Assembly: GCF_011395035.1 (NCBI RefSeq)
Contig: NZ_CP024768.1
Location: 3,571,865 to 3,635,864 of the forward strand
DNA: 64,000 nucleotides
Reading direction: 5' to 3'
DNA from: Pantoea cypripedii
GTDB lineage: Bacteria; Pseudomonadota; Gammaproteobacteria; Enterobacterales; Enterobacteriaceae
Below the pieces are notes generated by a model, which saw only the letters and a program-made list of their open reading frames with translations, ran no database searches and was not told where the DNA came from. Below, in pieces: positions 41,991 through 49,366 of this stretch; the stretch's first letter is position 1, and every line of letters begins with the position of its first letter. A program made the position numbers and the translations under genes.

Positions 41991-43094
41991 ATGTCAGGGT
42001 TATTTTCGCCGTTCACACTGAAAGATGTGACGCTGCGTAACCGTATCGCCATTCCGCCAATGTGCCAGTACAGCGCGGTCGATGGCCTGAGCAACGAATG
42101 GCACTACGTGCATTACAGCAGCCAGGCACGCGGCGGTGCGGGTCTGGTCATTGTGGAAGCCACCGGGGTGTCACCGGAAGGTCGTATCACCCCGGGTTGT
42201 CTGGGTTTGTGGAACGATGCACAGGCCGAAAAACTGGCCCGTATCGCGCGGGAAATCAAAGCGGCCGGTGCCGTACCGGGCATCCAGATTGGTCATGCCG
42301 GACGTAAAGCCAGCGCCAATAAGCCGTGGGAAGGCGACGATCATATCAGCGAGAACGATGCACGCGGCTGGGATACCCTTTCCCCTTCGGCCATCGCCTT
42401 CGGCAATAACCTGCCGCGCGTGCCCAAAGCCATGACGCTGGACGATATCAAACGCGTGCGTGATGACTTTGTCAGCGCCGCGAAACGCGCCCGTGACGCC
42501 GGTTTCGAGTGGCTGGAACTGCACTTTGCGCACGGCTACCTGGCGCAGAGCTTCTTCTCGGTCCACGCCAACCAGCGTACCGATGAATACGGCGGCGATG
42601 CCTTTGGCCGCAGCCGTTTCCTGCGCGAAACCTTTGATGCGGTGCGTGCCGTGTGGCCGGAAAACCTGCCGCTCACCGCGCGCTTTGGCGTGCTGGAATT
42701 TGATGGTCGCGATGAAGAGACGATGCAGGAAGCTATCACCCTGACTAAATACTGGCGCGCCAACGGTATGGATCTGCTGAGCGTCAGCATGGGCTTTTCC
42801 ACCCCGGACGCCAATATTCCGTGGGGTAGCCCGTTTATGGCCCCTATCGCTGAACGCGTGCGTCGCGAAGCCGATATCCCGGTGGCCTCGGCCTGGGGCA
42901 TCGATACACCGCAGGTGGCGAACGCCACCATTGAACAAGGTCAGCTGGATCTGGTGATGATCGGTCGTGCGCACCTGAAAAATCCGCACTGGCCTTATCA
43001 TGCTGCGCTGGCGCTGGGTAAAAGCGAACCTTCATGGGTGCTGCCCGCCCCCTACGCCCACTGGCTGGAACGCTATCGGGTCAGCGAAGACTAA
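41991..43094 (+). CDS. NADH:flavin oxidoreductase, YqjM-type Old Yellow Enzyme
   Basis: A 367-residue FMN-dependent ene-reductase. SGLFSPFTLKDVTLRNRIAIPPMCQYSA starts as in Bacillus YqjM, with the redox-tuning Cys in PMCQYS. QIGHAGRKAS and ELHFAHGYLAQSFFS carry the FMN/substrate His residues, and VMIGRAHLKNPHWP is the phosphate-binding end. It is the third gene of the LysR-controlled operon and likely reduces activated C=C bonds of electrophiles or plant-derived enones. Confidence 0.93.
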   Translation: MSGLFSPFTLKDVTLRNRIAIPPMCQYSAVDGLSNEWHYVHYSSQARGGAGLVIVEATGVSPEGRITPGCLGLWNDAQAEKLARIAREIKAAGAVPGIQIGHAGRKASANKPWEGDDHISENDARGWDTLSPSAIAFGNNLPRVPKAMTLDDIKRVRDDFVSAAKRARDAGFEWLELHFAHGYLAQSFFSVHANQRTDEYGGDAFGRSRFLRETFDAVRAVWPENLPLTARFGVLEFDGRDEETMQEAITLTKYWRANGMDLLSVSMGFSTPDANIPWGSPFMAPIAERVRREADIPVASAWGIDTPQVANATIEQGQLDLVMIGRAHLKNPHWPYHAALALGKSEPSWVLPAPYAHWLERYRVSED

Positions 43095-43099
43095 GCGCG

Positions 43100-43122
43100 T
43101 GCGCCCCCTGGGGCGCATTTTT
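43100..43122 (+). terminator. Intrinsic terminator of the VOC/MDR/OYE operon
   Basis: A perfect 8-bp stem TGCGCCCC/GGGGCGCA with a two-base loop is followed by TTTTT, six bases after the OYE stop codon. Confidence 0.92.
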
Positions 43123-43165
43123 CACGTTGCGCTTGCCATTAATTGATCAATATTTTCCGCATTTT

Positions 43166-43190
43166 TTCGCCATCAGATGGCGATTTTCTT
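43166..43190. terminator. Second hairpin with T-runs on both sides
   Basis: CGCCAT/ATGGCG with a three-base loop is flanked by six T before and TTTTC after. It could act as a back-up terminator for the upstream operon. Confidence 0.5.
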
Positions 43191-43339
43191 ATTTACAGAT
43201 AATTCTGTCCGATTATTTATAGCTTCATTTCAGATACCGTTTTCATTTCCTGAAATATAGCGCCTTGTAATCACTCAAAAATCACCAAAATAACCGATCA
43301 ATAGACATGATTTATTACGTTCATAGATATTTCGCATTG

Positions 43340-43367
43340 TTGCTCTGAGGATTGAGAGTTCTATAAT
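43340..43367 (+). promoter_or_regulatory. treF promoter candidate
   Basis: TATAAT at 43362-43367 with a preceding C and TTGCTC at 43340-43345 give a 16-base spacer. The start site would be near 43374, about 30 bases before the proposed treF start. The CTATAATTT context is compatible with sigma-S use, as known for E. coli treF. Confidence 0.5.
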
Positions 43368-43405
43368 TTGCACTTTAAGCAACCGGGACTTTTCAGGAGG
43401 CTGCT

Positions 43406-45064
43406 ATTAATACTATCCACCAGCAAAATAATGTTTTCGAAGAGCGTCGTGGCGATGCGGAACTGGAGTATCAACAGGACCCCCATGAGTTAATCCTTGA
43501 AGGCATGCAGGATTCGGAGCCAGAGCCAGAGCTGATTGAAGGCTTACCAGCCCCGGATGCGCTCACCCCTGCCGATCGATACATGGAGCTTTTTGAGCAT
43601 GTACAGATGTCGCGGATATTTGCCGACAGCAAAACCTTCCCGGATTGTGCGCCAAAATATGATCCGCTGGATATTTTAATCCGCTATCGTCGCCGCAAAC
43701 GTTCGGCTGATTTTGATCTCGGCAAATTCGTGCATGACCATTTTTATCTGCCGCAGAGCAATGAAAGTTTTTATGTTTCTAATCCGGATAAAACCCTGAC
43801 AGAACATATTGATGAGCTGTGGCCGGTGCTGACTAAAATGCCGCAGCAACATATGCCGCATTCATCGCTGCTGCCGCTTCCGAAACCTTATGTGGTGCCC
43901 GGTGGACGTTTTGGTGAGACCTACTACTGGGACTCCTATTTCTCCATGCTGGGCCTTGCAGAGAGTGGTCGTGACGATCTGCTGCGCGATATGGCCGACA
44001 ACTTTGCCTGGCTGATTGATAACTACGGTCATGTGCCCAATGGCAACCGGACCTATTATCTCAGCCGTTCGCAGCCGCCGGTGTTTGCGCTGATGGTGGA
44101 GCTGTTTGAAGAGGATGGCATTCGCGGGGCGAAACGCTATCTCGACCATCTGATGAAGGAGTACCAGTTCTGGATGGACGGTGCCGGTTCGCTGATGCCT
44201 GACCAGGCTTACCGCCATGTGGTGCGGATGCCGGATGGTTCGCTGCTGAATCGCTACTGGGATGACCGCGACACACCGCGTGATGAATCCTGGATCGAAG
44301 ACGTGGAAACCGCCAGCAAATCACGCCGCCCGGCAAACGAGGTGTATCGCGATCTGCGTGCCGGAGCGGCTTCCGGCTGGGATTACTCCTCACGCTGGCT
44401 GCGCGATCCGCACCGGCTGGCGAGTATCCGTACCACGCAGTTCATTCCGGTCGACCTGAACGCGTTTCTCTACAAGCTGGAGCTGATGATTTCCACCCTG
44501 TCGCACGCCAAAGGTGAGGAGCTGACGGCGCTGGCATGGCAGAAAAAAGCCGATGTGCGCAAACGCGCCATTCATCGCTATCTTTGGGATAAAACCGCCG
44601 GAGTGTATCGCGATTATGACTGGCGACGTCAGCGTTTTGGTGCCTTTACCGCCGCCGCCGTGGTGCCGCTGTTCCTGGGCTTAGCCACGCCGGAGCAGGC
44701 GCATTTGCAGGCGGTGGCCCTACGCCAGCTGCTGCTGACGCAGGGAGGGCTGGTCACCTCGATGGTAGAAAGCGGCGAGCAGTGGGACAAGCCTAACGGC
44801 TGGGCACCGCTGCAATGGATGGCGATTGTCGGGCTGAATCATTACGGCGAAGAGACGCTGGCAACAGAGATTGCGGTTAACTGGCTGACCACGGTGAAAA
44901 ACTTCTATTCGCTGCACCACAAACTGGTGGAGAAGTATGACATCAGCGGCGAGCGCGCCCGTCCGGGTGGTGGTGGTGAGTATCCGTTGCAGGATGGTTT
45001 TGGCTGGACCAACGGTGTGACACGTCGGTTAATGGCAATGTACGGGCATTTGCTGGCGGATTGA
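43406..45064 (+). CDS. treF: Cytoplasmic trehalase TreF, apparent ATT start codon
   Basis: A 552-residue GH37 trehalase that splits trehalose into two glucose units. Both trehalase signatures are present: PGGRFGETYYWDSYF (about residues 165-179) and QWDKPNGWAPLQW; GGGGEYPLQDGFGWTNGV is near the end. The first ATG (43505) has no proper ribosome site and would remove 33 residues. Upstream the frame stays open back to 43379 with no ATG, GTG or TTG, but a perfect AGGAGG (43395-43400) lies five bases before ATT at 43406. From ATT the N-terminus has 48 residues before APDALTPADRY, matching E. coli TreF length. Confidence 0.92.
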   Translation: MNTIHQQNNVFEERRGDAELEYQQDPHELILEGMQDSEPEPELIEGLPAPDALTPADRYMELFEHVQMSRIFADSKTFPDCAPKYDPLDILIRYRRRKRSADFDLGKFVHDHFYLPQSNESFYVSNPDKTLTEHIDELWPVLTKMPQQHMPHSSLLPLPKPYVVPGGRFGETYYWDSYFSMLGLAESGRDDLLRDMADNFAWLIDNYGHVPNGNRTYYLSRSQPPVFALMVELFEEDGIRGAKRYLDHLMKEYQFWMDGAGSLMPDQAYRHVVRMPDGSLLNRYWDDRDTPRDESWIEDVETASKSRRPANEVYRDLRAGAASGWDYSSRWLRDPHRLASIRTTQFIPVDLNAFLYKLELMISTLSHAKGEELTALAWQKKADVRKRAIHRYLWDKTAGVYRDYDWRRQRFGAFTAAAVVPLFLGLATPEQAHLQAVALRQLLLTQGGLVTSMVESGEQWDKPNGWAPLQWMAIVGLNHYGEETLATEIAVNWLTTVKNFYSLHHKLVEKYDISGERARPGGGGEYPLQDGFGWTNGVTRRLMAMYGHLLAD

Positions 45065-45069
45065 TATCC

Positions 45070-45107
45070 TTGCCGTAGCGGCGCGATTTATCGCGCCGCT
45101 ACGGCAA
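45070..45107. repeat. Family A repeat as a perfect 38-bp palindrome
   Basis: The two arms, 45070-45087 and 45090-45107, are perfect 18-base inverted repeats around a TT centre. The core is GCGCGATTTATCGCGC flanked on both sides by GTAGCG/CGCTAC. It lies between the convergent treF and hydrolase genes and can act as terminator in both directions. Confidence 0.87.
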
Positions 45108-45117
45108 TGTGCGGGAA

Positions 45118-45939
45118 TTAATTACCTTGCAAAAACGCCAACAGGTCGGCGTTCAGCTGATCCTGGTGCGTCACCGCGAAACCGTGCGGACCATTCTCAT
45201 ACACTTTCAGCTCCGATCCCGGAATCATCTCGTGCACCAGTTTACCGGTGGCTTCGAACGGTACGATCTGGTCGTTGCTGCCATGAATCACCAGCGTCGG
45301 TACATCCACTTTGGCGATATCCGCCCGGAAATCGGTCTCGGAAAACGCCGTAACACAATCCAGCGTGCCTTTCAGTGAGGCCAGCAGCGCAATATTCAGC
45401 GTCTGAGTCATCACGCCGTCCGATACCGTCTGTCCGGCATTGGTACCATAGAAAGGCACTGCGAAGTCTTTGATAAACTGCGCACGATCCTGGCGTAATC
45501 CCGCTTTGATGCCGTCAAATACCGCGGTCTCCACCCCTTCAGGATGATCGCTGGTTTTACCAAAAATCGGCGTCACCGCCCCCAGCAGCACCAGCCCTTT
45601 CACCTTCGCAGTGCCGTAACGGCCAATGTAGCGTGACACATCGCCGCCACCCATGGAGAAGCCCACCAGGGTGACATCGTCCAGTTGCAGGTGTTCAATC
45701 AGGCCATGAATATCATCCGCGAAGGTGTCGTAGTCATAACCTTCCCACGGTTGTTCTGAGCGACCAAAACCACGGCGGTCAAACGCAATAACCCGGTAGC
45801 CTCGTTCCGCAAGGAAATTCATCTGGCTATCCCACATGTCAGCATCCAGCGGCCAGCCGTGGCTGAACAGTACCGCCTGGCCTTTGCCCCAGTCTTTGTA
45901 ATACAGGTTTACGCCGTCTTTAGTTTTGAAAGTGCTCAT
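45118..45939 (-). CDS. Alpha/beta hydrolase, non-heme chloroperoxidase-like
   Basis: A 273-residue hydrolase. STFKTKDGVNLYYKDWGKGQAVLFSHGWPLDADMWDSQM is the typical start, with the oxyanion-hole HGWP. The nucleophile Ser is in VGFSMGGGDVSRY, the Asp in VIHGSNDQIVP and the His in NGPHGFAVTH. This set is the cofactor-free haloperoxidase/esterase subfamily. The natural reaction is probably ester hydrolysis or perhydrolysis. It is divergent from the MFS exporter. Confidence 0.92.
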   Translation of the reverse strand: MSTFKTKDGVNLYYKDWGKGQAVLFSHGWPLDADMWDSQMNFLAERGYRVIAFDRRGFGRSEQPWEGYDYDTFADDIHGLIEHLQLDDVTLVGFSMGGGDVSRYIGRYGTAKVKGLVLLGAVTPIFGKTSDHPEGVETAVFDGIKAGLRQDRAQFIKDFAVPFYGTNAGQTVSDGVMTQTLNIALLASLKGTLDCVTAFSETDFRADIAKVDVPTLVIHGSNDQIVPFEATGKLVHEMIPGSELKVYENGPHGFAVTHQDQLNADLLAFLQGN

Positions 45940-46027
45940 AATTTTTCTCCGTCAGGTGAGTGATGTTGTGTCTCGCTAATCAAATTACCCCCGGTCGGCA
46001 GAAAAACCTAAAGCAGAGTTTTTGACG

Positions 46028-46079
46028 ACTTGTTCAAACTTTTTTGTGCCCGGAACCTGTCAAAAAAGCCTGAACAAGT
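46028..46079. promoter_or_regulatory. Long inverted repeat upstream of the MFS gene
   Basis: Arms at 46028-46045 and 46062-46079 (ACTTGTTCAAACTTTTTT and its near complement) match at 16 of 18 positions around a 16-base loop. It lies 78-129 bases upstream of the MFS start in the divergent gap. It could be an operator for an unknown regulator or a terminator of a leader RNA. Confidence 0.5.
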
Positions 46080-46156
46080 TGCCCGATTTTTTCCGCTATC
46101 AACCATCAGCCAGGCTTCGTAATGTGCAGTCATCGCAACCTTATCGGAGATTGACC

Positions 46157-47743
46157 ATGAGCCAACCGCCTGTAACAGCACGCAGCAGTGCCTTTTCCCC
46201 TTTCGCCTACGGGTTATTTGCCCTGATCTGGACCGCTTCAGTATTAGGCAACACCGGCAGCTTTATCCGCGATGTCGCCAGCGCCTGGCTGGTCACCGGA
46301 TTGTCTGATAACCCGGCCGCCGTGGCATTGATGCAAACGGCCGCCACCCTGCCGGTGTTTCTGCTGGCGCTGCCTGCGGGCGTACTGTCCGATATCGTTG
46401 ACCGCCGCCGGTTGCTGATTGCTGTGCAGATCTTGATGGCCAGCGTCAGCGGCACCCTGCTGGTACTGTCGCATAACAACTGGCTGACCACCGAATGGCT
46501 GATCGGCCTGACCTTTGTCGGCGGCATCGGTGCCGCGCTGTTTGGCCCCGCCTGGCAGGCGATTGTGCCGGAGCTGGTGCCGCGTCATGAACTGAAAAAC
46601 GCTGTCGCGCTGAATTCACTCGGCATCAATATCGCGCGGGCTATTGGCCCCGCCACCGGTGGCCTGTTGCTGGCCAGTTTCGGTGCGATGGTGGCCTACG
46701 GCGCGGATGTCGCCAGTTACTTCTTTGTGGTTGCCGCACTGCTGTACTGGAAACGTCCGGCCAAAGCCAAAACTGAGCTGAACGAACACTTCTTTGGTGC
46801 CTTCCGCGCCGGGCTGCGCTATGTCCGCGCCAGCCGCGATTTGCACCGCGTGTTGCTACGAGCCATGTTTTACTTCGCCTTCGCCAGTGCCATCTGGGCA
46901 CTGCTGCCGCTGGTCGCTCGCAATATGCTGCACGGCACCGCCGGATTTTACGGCCTGCTGCTGGGTGCGGTGGGTGCCGGTGCCATTGCCGGTGCGCTAT
47001 TGTTGCCCCGTTTTCGTCTGCGTATGGGCAACGATGGCCTGCTGCTGCTCTCGGCGCTGCTTAGCGCAGTGGTGATGCTGGCGCTGGCGTTGAGTCCGCC
47101 GCAGTGGCTGGCGTTGCTGCTGATGGTGATACTGGGCGTTGGCTGGATTATCGCCCTGACCACCCTGAACGGTGTGGCGCAGGCGGTGCTGCCGGATTGG
47201 GTACGTGGACGTGGCCTGGCGGTGTATCTGATGGTGTTTAACGGCACGCTGGCCGGGGGAAGCCTGGTCTGGGGTTTGATTGCCCAATATATCGGGCTGG
47301 CGAATACCCTGCTGCTGGCAGGCGTGACCTTGCTGGGAAGCGCCCTGCTGCTGAAACGCCTGGTGTTGCCTGCCGGGGAAGCCGATCTGCAACCGGCACA
47401 GCGCTGGGCGGAACCGGTGGTAAGCGATGACGTGGATGTGCGTCGTGGTCCGGTGATGATTCAGGTGCGCTATCAGGTGCCGCAGTCCGATCGTGCTGAC
47501 TTCAAACAGGCGATGCGCAAACTGGCCGCCGCGCGCCGCCGTGACGGAGCCTATGCCTGGGGATTGATGGAGCAGAGCGACGATCCCACCGCCCTGCTGG
47601 AATGGTTCCTGGTGGAATCGTGGCAGGAACACCTGCGTCAGCATCAGCGCGTATCTCACGCCGATGTGGAGCTGCAACAGGCGGTGCTGCAATATCATCA
47701 GGGTGACGAACCGCCGCAGGTCAGCCACCACATTTCGATTTAA
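46157..47743 (+). CDS. MFS transporter of the transmembrane secretion effector (MFS_3) type
   Basis: A 528-residue protein: about twelve transmembrane helices over residues 15-410 followed by a soluble C-terminal domain of about 110 residues. GLFALIWTASVLGNTGSFIRDVASAWLVTGLSDNPAAVALMQTAATLP and LPAGVLSDIVDRRRLL are typical of the PF05977 family, relatives of the enterobactin exporter EntS. The C-terminal domain (VMIQVRYQVPQSDRADFKQAMRKLAAARRRDGAYAWGLMEQSDDPTALLEWFLVESWQEHLRQH) resembles an antibiotic-biosynthesis-monooxygenase fold. ATG 46157 has GGAG upstream; the longer frame is rejected. Substrate unknown. Confidence 0.88.
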   Translation: MSQPPVTARSSAFSPFAYGLFALIWTASVLGNTGSFIRDVASAWLVTGLSDNPAAVALMQTAATLPVFLLALPAGVLSDIVDRRRLLIAVQILMASVSGTLLVLSHNNWLTTEWLIGLTFVGGIGAALFGPAWQAIVPELVPRHELKNAVALNSLGINIARAIGPATGGLLLASFGAMVAYGADVASYFFVVAALLYWKRPAKAKTELNEHFFGAFRAGLRYVRASRDLHRVLLRAMFYFAFASAIWALLPLVARNMLHGTAGFYGLLLGAVGAGAIAGALLLPRFRLRMGNDGLLLLSALLSAVVMLALALSPPQWLALLLMVILGVGWIIALTTLNGVAQAVLPDWVRGRGLAVYLMVFNGTLAGGSLVWGLIAQYIGLANTLLLAGVTLLGSALLLKRLVLPAGEADLQPAQRWAEPVVSDDVDVRRGPVMIQVRYQVPQSDRADFKQAMRKLAAARRRDGAYAWGLMEQSDDPTALLEWFLVESWQEHLRQHQRVSHADVELQQAVLQYHQGDEPPQVSHHISI

Positions 47744-47745
47744 GT

Positions 47746-48654
47746 TCAGGCAGGCAGATAGATATCGTGCAGATCTGGCAGCGTGGGCAAGCGCTCACGC
47801 CACCAGGTGGCCGCATTGCCATTCGCGCTTTCATTCCATGCCAGATACGCCATGTCGCGGCGACATTCGCTATCCAGCTGACGTTCGACCAGCGCGCCAC
47901 TGCGCAAATGCGGCTCCGCCAGATAGCGCGGCAGATAACCGCAGCCCAACCCGGCAAGCTGCGCCTGTAATTTGGACGGGAAATCATGCACGCTCAGCGT
48001 CTTCTGCTCATCCAGCACGCGTAAATCGATACCCGCGCCGTGACGCGAAGAATCACGCACCGTCACCGCCCGATACTGACGAATCTGTTCGCGCAGCAGT
48101 GGCTCCGGTGCCACAGCCAGCGGATGCTCAGGCGCGACCGCAAACACATACTCCAGCCAGCCGAGCGGCTGACAGCCAATCTCTTTCCGCGTCGCCGGTT
48201 CCTGCACCGCACCAAATACCATATCCGCCTCGCCGTAATGCAGCGCCTCCCAGCAGCCGGCCAGCACATCGTGGCGGAACTGGAGCTGAGTATGCGAATG
48301 CTGCTGGTAAAATTCATCAATCAGCGGGGTCAGCAGGCTAAAGGGCACGGAGGCATCGACGCTGATCACCAGCTGGCTCTCCCAGCCGCTTTCCACGTAA
48401 CGCGCCTGCTGCTCCAGCTCGTTCACCGCACGTAATAATGTGCGGCCTTTTTCCAGCATCAGACGGCCGGTCGGCGTAAAAGTCGCGCGATGGCCGGAGC
48501 GATCCAACAGCGTGATTTTCAGATCGCTTTCCATTTTCTGCACGGTATAACTCAGTGCGGACGCAGTTTTGAACAGCCTTGCCGCCGCTGCGGCAAAGGT
48601 GCCGTGACGATCGAGCGCATCCAGAATCAGCAGCGCTTCAAGGTTTAAACGCAT
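47746..48654 (-). CDS. LysR family transcriptional regulator
   Basis: A 302-residue LysR regulator. The helix-turn-helix is LEALLILDALDRHGTFAAAAARLFKTASALSYTVQKMESDLKITLLDRSGHRATFTPTGR. The effector domain includes WESQLVISVDASVPFSLLTPLIDEFY. It converges on the MFS gene (two bases between stops) and is divergent from the ABM/amidohydrolase operon, which it probably regulates. Confidence 0.9.
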   Translation of the reverse strand: MRLNLEALLILDALDRHGTFAAAAARLFKTASALSYTVQKMESDLKITLLDRSGHRATFTPTGRLMLEKGRTLLRAVNELEQQARYVESGWESQLVISVDASVPFSLLTPLIDEFYQQHSHTQLQFRHDVLAGCWEALHYGEADMVFGAVQEPATRKEIGCQPLGWLEYVFAVAPEHPLAVAPEPLLREQIRQYRAVTVRDSSRHGAGIDLRVLDEQKTLSVHDFPSKLQAQLAGLGCGYLPRYLAEPHLRSGALVERQLDSECRRDMAYLAWNESANGNAATWWRERLPTLPDLHDIYLPA

Positions 48655-48787
48655 TCCTCATCCCCTCCCCAAAATTTGTTGAACAACAACCCAAAAACAA
48701 TCCGTTATCAATAAACGCTCTCATTTCGTATTTTTTTCCTCAACGAAGCAAGCACTTTCACCCGCGAGACGCACCGAGGAACAGACC

Positions 48788-49348
48788 ATGAAATACTCAC
48801 AACAGGCTCATCATGTCACGCTGGTGATCACGCACAGCATCCAGCCAGAAAAGCAGGCCGATTACGAAAAGTGGCTGGAAACCATCATGCCGCAGGCCGC
48901 CAGCTTTCCAGGACACCTTGGGGTGAACGTGCTGCGCCCGGTACATGGCGACAACGCCTACACCGTGCTAATCCGCTTTATCGGCATGGATGAGTTGTAT
49001 GCCTGGCTGAAATCCCCGGCTCGCCAGGAGCTGGTTAAAGAGCTGCCTGCCATCCTCGCCCAGCCGGAACATATCGAAGTGCGTCCCGGCGCGGCGTTCT
49101 GGTTCACCCCGACGCAAAAAGGCCAGGTCAAACCCGCCAAATGGAAACAATACTTACTGACGCTGGGGGTGATTTTCCCCTCAGCCAACCTGGTCCCCTG
49201 GTTCTGGAATACGGTGTTGCCTGTCAGCCACGGCACGCTGTGGGGGAATTTTCTCGACAATGCCAGCGTGGTGGCGTTAGTGGTTTTCCTGTGGATGCCA
49301 CTGCTGACCCGCGTGTTGAAACAATGGCTGATTGGCAGCAAAGCATAA
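48788..49348 (+). CDS. Antibiotic biosynthesis monooxygenase domain protein with membrane tail
   Basis: A 186-residue protein. The N-terminal 100 residues form an ABM domain (HVTLVITHSIQPEKQADYEKWLETIMPQAASFPGHLGVNVLRP). The C-terminal part holds two hydrophobic helices (YLLTLGVIFPSANLVPWFWNTVLP and NASVVALVVFLWMPLLTRVL), an arrangement seen in a family of membrane-attached ABM proteins. ABM enzymes oxidise or cleave aromatic or heme-like compounds without external cofactor, but many members have no known activity. It begins the operon with the amidohydrolase. Confidence 0.85.
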   Translation: MKYSQQAHHVTLVITHSIQPEKQADYEKWLETIMPQAASFPGHLGVNVLRPVHGDNAYTVLIRFIGMDELYAWLKSPARQELVKELPAILAQPEHIEVRPGAAFWFTPTQKGQVKPAKWKQYLLTLGVIFPSANLVPWFWNTVLPVSHGTLWGNFLDNASVVALVVFLWMPLLTRVLKQWLIGSKA

Positions 49349-49366
49349 TCTGACAGGAGAAGACAC

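Noticed and set aside
42171..43001. A 276-codon minus-strand frame
   Set aside because: It is antisense to the Old Yellow Enzyme gene and has no recognisable domain.
43505..43507. ATG at 43505 as the treF start
   Set aside because: It lacks a properly spaced ribosome site and would remove 33 residues that align in length with E. coli TreF.
46022..46156. N-terminal extension of the MFS protein
   Set aside because: The extension covers the inverted repeat and promoter region; ATG 46157 has GGAG upstream and gives the expected first transmembrane helix.
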